A DNA stretch of 7,415 bases from Flexistipes sp041694215. Its GTDB lineage: Bacteria > Chrysiogenota > Deferribacteres > Deferribacterales > Flexistipitaceae. The stretch covers positions 1 to 7,415 of the forward strand of contig JASMTO010000064.1 of the NCBI GenBank assembly GCA_041694215.1. Reading direction: 5' to 3'. Below the pieces are notes generated by a model. That model worked only from the letters and a program-made list of their open reading frames with translations. It searched no databases and was not told the origin of the DNA. The stretch's first letter is position 1, and every line of letters starts with the position of its first letter. The position numbers and the translations under genes were made by a program. Shown here piece by piece: positions 1 to 5,994 of this stretch.

Positions 1-2
1 GG

Positions 3-86
3 GAGGCAGCTTCAAAAACGTACCTGGAAAAACTCCGGCAGGATCTGGAAAAAATGCCTCATTTCTCTTTCAGATCTGCAACTTAA
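3..86 (+). CDS. Possible C-terminal end of an unidentified gene (cut by window edge)
   Basis: One plus-strand frame is open from the window edge to a TAA at 84-86 and gives 27 residues ending KMPHFSFRSAT. The stretch is rich in Lys, Glu and Leu, as a surface helix would be, which makes it look more protein-like than the two other plus frames. Those two are also open through this short stretch, so the choice is weak. If real, the gene converges on the choline operon, and the hairpin at 135-160 separates the two. I do not recognise the family. Confidence 0.35.
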   Translation, partial: EAASKTYLEKLRQDLEKMPHFSFRSAT

Positions 87-120
87 GCTTAAATATAAAG
101 GAGTTAGCTGAAAAATAATG

Positions 121-160
121 TACAAAAATATTTAGGAAGGACGGATATAGTCATCCTTCC
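121..160 (-). terminator. Rho-independent terminator of the choline operon
   Basis: On the minus strand, GGAAGGA (160-154) pairs exactly with TCCTTCC (141-135) across a 12-nt loop, and the stem is followed by TAAATATTTTTG. It starts 24 nt after the choX stop codon. In the plus direction the same stem is followed by a weaker T-rich tract (AATTAAATGTTTT), so it might also serve the converging gene at the window edge. Confidence 0.75.
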
Positions 161-184
161 AATTAAATGTTTTAAGGTCGGTTT

Positions 185-1147
185 TTAAAGCTCCGCAGAA
201 TCTAAATAATTTTCAAAAGCCGGTAAAGCAGGTTTTCCGTCCAGAGTTTTTACTCCTGCAAGCCATTCTTTATAAATTTTAGGATGGTCTTTTATCCATT
301 TGAGACCGGCTTCCAAAGTTGTTAAATCCGAATTTTTGTAAAGCATCTCCATAATCTGATTAATCATCGAAACAGGAAACTTCAGATTTTTCAGCAATTT
401 AGCCACATTTGGATATTCTTTTGCAAACCCTTTCCTTATATTTGTGTAAACCGTTGCTGAGCCGTTGTTGGGTCCGAAAGTTTCGGGCGTAGATCCTGAA
501 AGGTATTTCATATCGATTATCTCATTCATATAATGTGGAGCCCATCCCAGAAAAACGATCCATTTGCCTTTCTTAACAAACGACTTAACCTGAGACAGCA
601 TAGCCGCTTCACTTGAAGGAACCAGCTTAAATTTCCCCAATCCGAACATGTTTTTATCAATCATTTTCTGAATGACCCTATTTCCGTCGTTCCCCTCTTC
701 TATTCCATATATTTTCCAATCCAGTTTTTCCCCGTACTTTGCTATATCGGAAAAATCCTTCAACCCGGCATTATAGACAAACTCAGGGACAGCTAAGGTA
801 TACTTGGCGTTTTCCATATTAGCCACATATTTTACAACAGAGCCTTTTTCAAAATACGGGTTCGCTATGCTCTTCATTGACGGCATCCAGTTTCCCAGGA
901 AAACATCAGCCTCATCTGTAGCCATCGCTTTATAACATATCGGCACGGAAACCATATTGCTGGTTACCTCGTATCCCAGGCTTTCAAGTATTTTGGAAGC
1001 CAGCTCAGTTTTCACTGTCACTCCCGTCCAGGATACGTGCACAAAACGCACTTCCTTTTCTTCGGCTCCTGCAGGAGAGAAACCTGCAATGGTAAAAATA
1101 ACGGCAATGCAAATTGCAATAATACTGTCTTTTAATTGATAACTCAT
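185..1147 (-). CDS. choX: Choline ABC transporter periplasmic substrate-binding protein (ChoX-like)
   Basis: A 320-residue binding protein of the glycine betaine/choline OpuAC-type family that should capture choline in the periplasm for an ABC importer. Residues 1-28 form a Sec signal peptide (Lys6, a hydrophobic core, then cleavage at about SPAGA|EE). The mature part resembles ChoX closely: VSWTG near 38-42, DVFLGNWMP at 81-89, AKYTLA at 114-119, YGIEEGNDGN at 147-156 and VFLGWAPH at 198-205. Trp40, Trp87, Tyr116 and Trp202 sit where Sinorhizobium ChoX has its aromatic cage (Trp43, Trp90, Tyr119, Trp205, recalled from memory), all with a shift of three. The residue matching Asp45 is Gly42. 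The start is fixed by AAAAGGAGGA just upstream of the ATG. It is the last gene of the operon, 94 bp after betB. No permease or ATPase gene is in the window. A glycine betaine binder is the main alternative. Confidence 0.88.
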   Translation of the reverse strand: MSYQLKDSIIAICIAVIFTIAGFSPAGAEEKEVRFVHVSWTGVTVKTELASKILESLGYEVTSNMVSVPICYKAMATDEADVFLGNWMPSMKSIANPYFEKGSVVKYVANMENAKYTLAVPEFVYNAGLKDFSDIAKYGEKLDWKIYGIEEGNDGNRVIQKMIDKNMFGLGKFKLVPSSEAAMLSQVKSFVKKGKWIVFLGWAPHYMNEIIDMKYLSGSTPETFGPNNGSATVYTNIRKGFAKEYPNVAKLLKNLKFPVSMINQIMEMLYKNSDLTTLEAGLKWIKDHPKIYKEWLAGVKTLDGKPALPAFENYLDSAEL

Positions 1148-1174
1148 GTATCCTCCTTTTGATTGTGTTTTTCA

Positions 1175-1204
1175 GGTGCATGTGGTACTGAAATAAACCA
1201 CACC
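1175..1204 (-). other. Intercistronic hairpin between betB and choX
   Basis: In the minus-strand transcript GUGGU (1201-1197) pairs with ACCAC (1186-1182) around a 10-nt loop. A further GGU/ACC pairing lies outside a 4-nt bulge. No U-tract follows, so this is not a normal terminator. It might be an RNA processing or stability element that lets choX accumulate differently from betAB, or it may be chance. Confidence 0.3.
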
Positions 1205-1241
1205 GCTATAAGACTTTTATTTTATCCTTGCGTAAACGTAA

Positions 1242-2714
1242 TCAGCCGAACCATTTAAACGGTGTGTTGTTAAAGTTCTGATAAATATGTTTTGTTTCAC
1301 AATATTCATCCAAACCTGAAAATCCAAGCTCTCTGCCAATCCCCGACTGTTTATAACCACCCCAGGGAGCTTTAGGAAAATATATGTTAAAATCATTGAC
1401 CCAAACTGTTCCAAACTTAAGTTTTGAAGATACTCTCTTTATTCTGGAATTATCCGTAGTCCAGAATCCGGCCGATAAACCGTATTTTGTATTATTAGCC
1501 TTTTTAACGGCCTCATCCTCATTGGAAAAACGCTCAACAGTGATAACCGGGCCAAAACTTTCCTGTTGAACTATCTGCATATTTTCATTGCAGTTCAGGA
1601 AAAGAGTGGGCTCATAGAAAAATCCTTTTTCATACTTTTCTCCCTCCGGCCTTTTGCCACCGAGAACCAGGTCGGCTCCTTCAGTTATTCCCGTCTCAAC
1701 ATATCTTTCAATTTTCTGCCTGTGCTCTTCGGATATCAGTGGCCCCATCTGTGTATCTTTGTCAAATCCACTGCCAAGCTTTATTTTACTCATCTTTAAT
1801 TTCAAAGCCTCAACAAACTCATCATGAATTTTATCTTCTATCATTAACCTTGTGCCTGCCGAACAAATCTGACCCGCATGGAAAAAAACCGCATTCAGCG
1901 CAAAGTCAACAGCCAAATCAAAATCTGCATCTGCAAAAACAATATTGGGATTTTTGCCCCCTAATTCCAGTGCAATCTTTTTTATATTGGAGCTGGCTGA
2001 CTTAATAATCTTTTTTCCCGTTTCGATACCGCCGGTGAAAGAAATCAAGTCAACATCTTCCGATTCGGACAAAAGAGCCCCGACTTCATCGCCTTTACCC
2101 AGCACGAGATTAAAAACACCTGCCGGTATTCCGGCTTCCTCAATCAGTTCAGTAATTTTAAGGGTTGTTAAAGGGGTAATTTCACTTGGTTTAGCAACAA
2201 TTGTACAGCCTGCAGCCAGTGCAGGTGCTATCTTCCAGCTTGCCTGAAGCAATGGATAATTCCATGGGGAAATCTGCCCGCAAACCCCTGCAGGTTCTCT
2301 AACAACAATACTCGAAGTATCCGGTATCGGTGAATCTACGATATATCCTCTCTCTGCTGAAGCCAGTTCAGCATAATATTTGAACGTATCGGCTATTCCG
2401 TCCATGTCCCAGCGGCTTTCCTCGACCGTCTTTCCCGTATCTAAGCTTTCAAGTTCAGCAAGATCTTCTCTGTCTCTTTTTATTAAATCATATAAACGAT
2501 AAAGGTATTCGCCCCTCTGATCCCCCGTTAAGCCCGGCCACTCTCCATTATCAAAAGCCTCTCTGGCAGCTTTTACCGCCAATTCAGCGTCTTCTCTGCA
2601 TCCTTCTGAAACATTTGCGACAACTTCAGAGTTGTAGGGGTTAATTATATCCCTTGTTAGCCCATTTACAGAAGATGTCCAGGAACCGTTGATATACATT
2701 TTTCCGTAAATCAT
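1242..2714 (-). CDS. betB: Betaine aldehyde dehydrogenase
   Basis: A cytoplasmic NAD(P)-dependent aldehyde dehydrogenase of 490 residues, the same length as Escherichia coli BetB. It oxidises betaine aldehyde to glycine betaine, the second step of the choline pathway. The full ALDH motif set is visible: SPWN with Asn152, AKPSE with Lys175 for cofactor binding, FTGGIETG at 226-233, LELGGKNP with the general base Glu250, GQICSAGTR with catalytic Cys284, and ESFGPV with Glu385. The C-terminal PWGGYKQSGIGRELG stretch is typical of the BetB branch. The ATG is preceded by GGAGGA with a 6-nt spacer. A second Met at residue 6 has no better site. The gene begins 15 bp after the betA stop, so the two are surely cotranscribed. 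Specificity for betaine aldehyde is inferred from the operon; the fold and activity class are clear from motifs. Confidence 0.93.
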   Translation of the reverse strand: MIYGKMYINGSWTSSVNGLTRDIINPYNSEVVANVSEGCREDAELAVKAAREAFDNGEWPGLTGDQRGEYLYRLYDLIKRDREDLAELESLDTGKTVEESRWDMDGIADTFKYYAELASAERGYIVDSPIPDTSSIVVREPAGVCGQISPWNYPLLQASWKIAPALAAGCTIVAKPSEITPLTTLKITELIEEAGIPAGVFNLVLGKGDEVGALLSESEDVDLISFTGGIETGKKIIKSASSNIKKIALELGGKNPNIVFADADFDLAVDFALNAVFFHAGQICSAGTRLMIEDKIHDEFVEALKLKMSKIKLGSGFDKDTQMGPLISEEHRQKIERYVETGITEGADLVLGGKRPEGEKYEKGFFYEPTLFLNCNENMQIVQQESFGPVITVERFSNEDEAVKKANNTKYGLSAGFWTTDNSRIKRVSSKLKFGTVWVNDFNIYFPKAPWGGYKQSGIGRELGFSGLDEYCETKHIYQNFNNTPFKWFG

Positions 2715-2729
2715 CGAACATCCTCCGAA

Positions 2730-4373
2730 CTATTTTTTATATTTGTACCAGTCCACATCGGCCGGTTTCTCGGGAGTATTTCCGAGAATTTTATCAGCAG
2801 CCTTCTCAGCTATCATCATAACCGGAGCATATATATTTCCATTTGTTATGTAAGGCATTACAGAAGCATCCACCACTCTGAGATTCTCCACTCCATGCAC
2901 CTTTAAATCAGAATCCACAACGGACATTTCATCATAGCCCATTTTACAGGTACAGCTGGGGTGATAGGCACTTTCCCCTTCTTTTGCAATAAAATCGAGA
3001 ATTTCCTCATCTGTTTTCGCATCTTCTCCGGGAGACAGCTCCTTACCCCTCAGCTCATCAAAAGCCGGTTGGCTTATAATCTCTCTTGACCTGCGAATTG
3101 CTTCCACCCATTCTTTCCTTTCCTTTTCGGTTGAAAGATAGTTAAACAGTATGGACGGATATTCCAGAGGATTGTCTGATTTGATTTTCACATGGCCCCT
3201 TGCATCCGAATTCATCGGCCCGACATGCAGCTGGAAACCGTGTCCTTCAGCCGGTGCACTTCCGTCATATCTTATTGCAATAGGTAAAAAGTGAAACTGC
3301 AGATTAGGATAATCAACTTCGTCATTACCTCTGATAAAACCGCCGGCCTCAAAATGATTGGTAGCGCCGGCTCCTTTTCTGAAAAACAACCAATTGGCAC
3401 CTATAAACGGCTTTTTGTACCATTTCAAAGAAGGGTACATACTGACAGGTTTTTTGCATGCATACTGCACATACAGCTCAAGATGGTCCTGCAAATTTTC
3501 ACCCACACCTTTCAAATCCGCAACGGGTTCAATTCCCAAATTTTTAAGTTCATCGGCATTTCCGATACCTGAAAGCTGCAGTAACTGGGGAGAATTGATA
3601 GCCCCTCCGCAGCTTATTATTTCACCGCCATAAACAGTTTCCCTTGTGCCGTCTTTTGTAATATATTCAACCCCGACAGCCTTTTTGCCTTCAAAAAGTA
3701 TTTTCGTTGCCTGGGAATGAAGTTTTATTGTAAGGTTTTCACGGTCTTTTATAGGATGTACATAAGCTCTGGCGGCATTATGCCTTCTTCCTCTGTAAAT
3801 ATTCTGATCGAATGGAGAAAAACCCTCCTGTTTGTAGCCGTTCACATCTTCGGTCAAATCGTGACCTGCTTCCTGCACAGCTTTAAAGAAAGCATCAAAA
3901 AGAGGGTTATCACAATCCGGCGTGGTAATCTTTAAAGGCCCCTTATCGCCGTGATAATCATCAGCACCTTTAAGCCTTGTTTCAAATTTTTTGAAATATG
4001 GAAGGCAATGTGCATAATCCCAGTCTTCCAATCCTTTTTCTTTAGCCCACTTTTCATAGTCCATAGGGTTGCCCCTGATGTATATCATACCGTTAATACA
4101 ACTGGAACCTCCAAGAACCTTTCCCCTCGGCTGGTAAATCCTCCTGTTGTGCATATAAGGCTCGGGCTCTGATTCATACCACCAGTTATAAGTCTTACTT
4201 TGTAAAGGATAAGTTAGAGCAGCCGGCATGTGAATTCTGAAATCCAGTTTGTAATCAGGCTTGCCCGCTTCAATAACAAACACACTGTTATCTTCACTAA
4301 GCCTGTTGGCCAATACTGACCCGGCCGAACCTCCTCCGATTATAATATAATCATACTGTTTTGAAGTTCCCAC
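2730..4373 (-). CDS. betA: Choline dehydrogenase (GMC oxidoreductase)
   Basis: A 547-residue FAD-dependent GMC oxidoreductase, close to the roughly 556 residues of E. coli BetA. It oxidises choline to betaine aldehyde, typically at the cytoplasmic face of the membrane with electrons passed to the respiratory chain. The FAD-binding IIIGGGSAGSVLA lies at 10-22, GMC signature 1 (GKVLGGSSCINGMIYIRG) at 84-101, and signature 2 (GGAINSPQLLQLSGIG) at 256-271. The active-site pair is His471 in AYHPSCTCKMG and Asn513 in TNGNIYAP. The start codon is GTG, read directly as CAC at 4371-4373, with a very strong GGAGGTGA seven bases upstream compensating for it. The gene lies 27 bp after the regulator and 15 bp before betB. 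Other GMC alcohol dehydrogenases look similar, but the betB and choX neighbours make choline the likely substrate. Confidence 0.93.
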   Translation of the reverse strand: MGTSKQYDYIIIGGGSAGSVLANRLSEDNSVFVIEAGKPDYKLDFRIHMPAALTYPLQSKTYNWWYESEPEPYMHNRRIYQPRGKVLGGSSCINGMIYIRGNPMDYEKWAKEKGLEDWDYAHCLPYFKKFETRLKGADDYHGDKGPLKITTPDCDNPLFDAFFKAVQEAGHDLTEDVNGYKQEGFSPFDQNIYRGRRHNAARAYVHPIKDRENLTIKLHSQATKILFEGKKAVGVEYITKDGTRETVYGGEIISCGGAINSPQLLQLSGIGNADELKNLGIEPVADLKGVGENLQDHLELYVQYACKKPVSMYPSLKWYKKPFIGANWLFFRKGAGATNHFEAGGFIRGNDEVDYPNLQFHFLPIAIRYDGSAPAEGHGFQLHVGPMNSDARGHVKIKSDNPLEYPSILFNYLSTEKERKEWVEAIRRSREIISQPAFDELRGKELSPGEDAKTDEEILDFIAKEGESAYHPSCTCKMGYDEMSVVDSDLKVHGVENLRVVDASVMPYITNGNIYAPVMMIAEKAADKILGNTPEKPADVDWYKYKK

Positions 4374-4400
4374 AGTTCACCTCCGAATATTTTTATATTT

Positions 4401-5108
4401 CTAATCAAGACATTCCATTAAAAGACAATAGTGGTTACTGATATAAAGATGTGCTTTAACAGGGTCTTCATTCATTATCTCTCTAGCCGTGTCATGCCAG
4501 TTTTTAGCCGTTGCTATACGAAACTTTTCTTCTTCATACAAAGCATAATCATATGAAGAAAAACCCTGCTGTATAGCTTCTACAACCCATAAAAAAAGCG
4601 GATTGGCAGCCATTTTTGCCAGTGTAATATTGAGCCTTCTGTCAGTTTCTCCTATGATGTTCTTATCAGCCATACCGTTTTTAATCTTTTCATAAAAAGC
4701 AAGAGCCTCTTTGTACAAATCTGACTTTTGTTCCCTGCTTCCTTTGCTGATTGCAAGCGTTGTAATTGTTCTGTCTAAACTTTCTCTAAACTCAATTATC
4801 TTATCGGGTTCAATGTCTTTTTGTTTGAGAAACAGAGACAAAGAGTCGCTGATATTGGATAAGCCCACATTCTTAATATAAGCTCCGCCTTTAGCACCCT
4901 TTCTGATTTCAATCAGATCTTTTTGTTTCAGCATTCTTAAAGCTTCTCTGATCAAGCCTCGGCCTCTTCCGAACTGTGTCTGCAATTCTCTCTCACTGGG
5001 AAGTTTGTCGCCCGGTTTTAATCTACCATCAAGAATTACTGCTTCAATCTGTAGGCATATATCTTCAACAGATCTTACGGAGTCTGCTTTTTCAAAAATA
5101 CTTTCCAT
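4401..5108 (-). CDS. GntR/FadR-family transcriptional regulator with FCD domain
   Basis: A 235-residue DNA-binding regulator, first gene of the operon, probably sensing choline or a product and controlling its own operon. Residues 13-80 form the GntR winged helix: ICLQIEAVILDGRLKPGDKLPSERELQTQFGRGRGLIREALRML holds the PGDKLPSEREL core, and KGAKGGAYI is the wing. Residues from about 100 form the helical FCD ligand domain. His205 and His227 are 22 apart, as expected for two FCD metal ligands, but the usual DxxxH motif reads Asp156-xxx-Asn160. An upstream in-frame ATG at 5141 would add 11 residues. I reject it because it lies in the -10 box and operator, before the predicted transcript start, whereas the ATG at 5108 has a good GGGGAAG site. 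Choline operons usually carry the TetR-type BetI instead, so this is a different regulator. The effector is unknown. Confidence 0.88.
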   Translation of the reverse strand: MESIFEKADSVRSVEDICLQIEAVILDGRLKPGDKLPSERELQTQFGRGRGLIREALRMLKQKDLIEIRKGAKGGAYIKNVGLSNISDSLSLFLKQKDIEPDKIIEFRESLDRTITTLAISKGSREQKSDLYKEALAFYEKIKNGMADKNIIGETDRRLNITLAKMAANPLFLWVVEAIQQGFSSYDYALYEEEKFRIATAKNWHDTAREIMNEDPVKAHLYISNHYCLLMECLD

Positions 5109-5113
5109 ATAAT

Positions 5114-5120
5114 CTTCCCC
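5114..5120 (-). promoter_or_regulatory. Ribosome binding site that fixes the regulator start
   Basis: GGGGAAG lies 5 nt before the ATG at 5108-5106. It supports the shorter 235-residue regulator over the version starting at 5141, which would begin within the operator and has no leader in the predicted transcript. Confidence 0.65.
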
Positions 5121-5124
5121 ACAC

Positions 5125-5142
5125 TTAAATGATAGTACCATT
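5125..5142. promoter_or_regulatory. Operator O1 (FadR-type palindrome) at the operon promoter
   Basis: The 18-bp stretch TTAAATGATAGTACCATT matches 17 of 18 bases of the perfect palindrome at 5262-5286. Its core TGATAGTACCA fits the FadR-family pattern TnGTnnnACnA with one mismatch, in the left half. It overlaps the -10 box and the predicted transcript start. A bound regulator would therefore block the operon, which predicts autoregulation by the first gene. Confidence 0.72.
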
Positions 5143-5169
5143 AGTACATATAAATACGATTTCTGTCAA
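5141..5169 (-). promoter_or_regulatory. Sigma-70 type promoter of the regulator-betA-betB-choX operon
   Basis: A perfect TTGACA -35 (5169-5164) is followed after 17 bp by TACTAA (5146-5141), a weak -10. Shifting by one base gives ACTAAT after a TGT extended -10. Transcription would start near 5134, leaving a leader of about 26 nt before the ATG at 5108. Operator O1 covers the -10 and the start point. Confidence 0.6.
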
Positions 5170-5261
5170 CAACATTTCATGAAGAATTAATCTTATAACA
5201 TTTTATTGTTTATTACGAGCACTATAAATTTAATCGGAAGCATGCATAATTACATTCACTC

Positions 5262-5286
5262 TTTTAAATGGTAGTACCATTTAAAA
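5262..5286. promoter_or_regulatory. Operator O2, perfect 25-bp FadR-type palindrome
   Basis: TTTTAAATGGTA (5262-5273), a central G, then the exact reverse complement TACCATTTAAAA (5275-5286). The core TGGTAGTACCA matches the FadR-family pattern TnGTnnnACnA at every fixed position. Its centre (5274) is 139 bp from the centre of O1 (5135). It is the better of the two sites and lies well upstream of the operon promoter, so it may act by looping or control another transcript. Confidence 0.78.
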
Positions 5287-5296
5287 ACTTTTTCAA
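5268..5296 (-). promoter_or_regulatory. Possible second promoter over operator O2
   Basis: On the minus strand TTGAAA (5296-5291) is followed after 17 bp by TACCAT (5273-5268), 5 of 6 and 4 of 6 matches to consensus. The -10 is made of palindrome bases, so the match may be incidental. If real, it would give a second, also repressed, transcript reading into the operon with a leader of about 150 nt. Confidence 0.25.
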
Positions 5297-5342
5297 TTAC
5301 TGTTAATACCTGAGCCTCTCTGAGAGAGTATTTTTTATCCCA

Positions 5343-5481
5343 CAAGTTTCGCACTTGCATTATTGCACGTCTTTGCGAGGAGTGATAACGACGAAGCAAT
5401 CTCTCTTTTTATATCATCTTGAGATTGCCACAACCCCGTTTCCACAGGGTTTCGCAATGACAGAAAGAAGTGCGAAACTTG
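5343..5481. repeat. 139-bp palindromic repeat / MITE-like element
   Basis: The ends CAAGTTTCGCACTT (5343-5356) and AAGTGCGAAACTTG (5468-5481) are exact 14-bp inverted repeats. Nested inside is a second imperfect palindrome: TTTGCGAGG…GAAGCAATCTC on the left (to 5403) and GAGATTGCC (5421-5429)…TTCGCAATGACA on the right, with an exact 8-bp inner stem (5396-5403 with 5421-5428). The inner unit is of the dispersed 'CATTGCGAGG…GAAGCAATCTC' kind seen in many deltaproteobacterial and related genomes. It has no coding capacity, and I see no clear target-site duplication. It fills most of the 300-bp gene-free stretch between O2 and the DUF454 remnant. Confidence 0.75.
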
Positions 5482-5490
5482 ACTTATATT

Positions 5491-5510
5491 TTTAAAAATG
5501 GATTTTTAAA
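5491..5510. repeat. AT-only 20-bp palindrome
   Basis: TTTAAAAAT (5491-5499) and ATTTTTAAA (5502-5510) are exact inverted repeats around GG. It lies between the palindromic repeat and the DUF454 remnant and may act as a weak terminator for the latter. With such AT-rich sequence it could be chance. I see nothing else in 5511-5590. Confidence 0.3.
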
Positions 5511-5590
5511 TGCTGTCGGATATTGCCCGGATGTAAAGATAAACTGAACTCATGATATCTACGAGGCTATGTTTCAACCTGACAGTAAAA

Positions 5591-5842
5591 CTAATACTCT
5601 TCTTTTAAACTTTTGGTGGGAAGTGTAATCAGATAATATGTCACACCGGCTGCAATCAGAAAAAGAATTATTCTGATAAGTGAAAGAGGGACAAAATAGA
5701 ATGAAATTCCAATGGTTAGCCACAAAAGAAGGATTGCTTTTACTTTTGATTTTGCAGGAATTCCTTCTCCTGAGAGGTAATCCCTGATGTAACCGCCCAA
5801 TAACCTGTGATTAACAAGTTCCCGTCCGAAAACCCATGGTTT
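5591..5842 (-). pseudogene. 5'-truncated DUF454 / YbaN-like inner-membrane protein
   Basis: The frame is open from just after a TAA at 5845-5843 to a TAG at 5593-5591 and encodes 83 residues, against roughly 120-130 for full YbaN-type proteins. NHRLLGGYIRDYLSGEGIPAK is the typical DUF454 mid-segment (NHxxxGxYIRDxxxGxGIP), followed by two hydrophobic helices (AILLLWLTIGISFYFV and LIRIILFLIAAGVTYYLI) and a charged tail. The N-terminal helix and the PTTPF motif that normally precede this segment are missing. No ATG lies in frame; the only start-like codon is a TTG at 5800 inside the conserved block, with no good ribosome site. The break coincides with AT-rich sequence leading to the insertion sequence, so element insertion or a linked deletion probably removed the front. 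The function of intact DUF454 proteins is not known to me. Confidence 0.72.
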
Positions 5843-5994
5843 TTACTTGTTTATATGATTTTTATGGTGTTGTATGATGTCATATGTTCATTTAAGTGTA
5901 AATCTTAACTTAACACACCCCGACTATGCAAATTTTTCTAAAAATGAACGTACTTTTCCCATATTTTTAAATGTAGTATTTTAATCACATATGG
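5843..5994. other. Gene-free AT-rich stretch, probably holding the left end of the insertion sequence
   Basis: No open frame of note on either strand. The distal end of the transposase element must lie here, but I could not pair a convincing terminal repeat with the other side. A TTACTTGT at about 5843-5850 resembles TTACTAGT read inward from the window's right edge, only 7 of 8 bases, and lies just where the DUF454 frame breaks. A weak 6-bp inverted repeat (5959-5964 with 5989-5994) follows the transposase stop. Confidence 0.35.

Noticed and set aside
103..135. Small plus-strand frame from the ATG at 118 behind AAAGGAG
   Set aside because: Only five codons (ATG TAC AAA AAT ATT TAG) and a spacing too long for the ribosome site.
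1109..1111. Cys13 in the ChoX signal peptide as a lipoprotein site
   Set aside because: It lies inside the hydrophobic core without a lipobox pattern. A standard cleavage site follows at SPAGA|EE.
1384..4172. Several plus-strand open frames of 60-100 codons opposite betA and betB
   Set aside because: They lie antisense to well-supported enzymes, show no recognisable motifs and have no consistent ribosome sites.
5109..5141. Extension of the regulator to the ATG at 5141 (246 residues)
   Set aside because: This ATG overlaps operator O1 and the -10 box, upstream of the predicted transcript start. The ATG at 5108 has a good ribosome site and begins where the family usually does.
5316..5338. Plus-strand hairpin CTCTC-TGA-GAGAG followed by a T-run
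   Set aside because: The stem is only 5 bp with a 3-nt loop, and no plus-strand gene precedes it. Chance is likely in this simple sequence.
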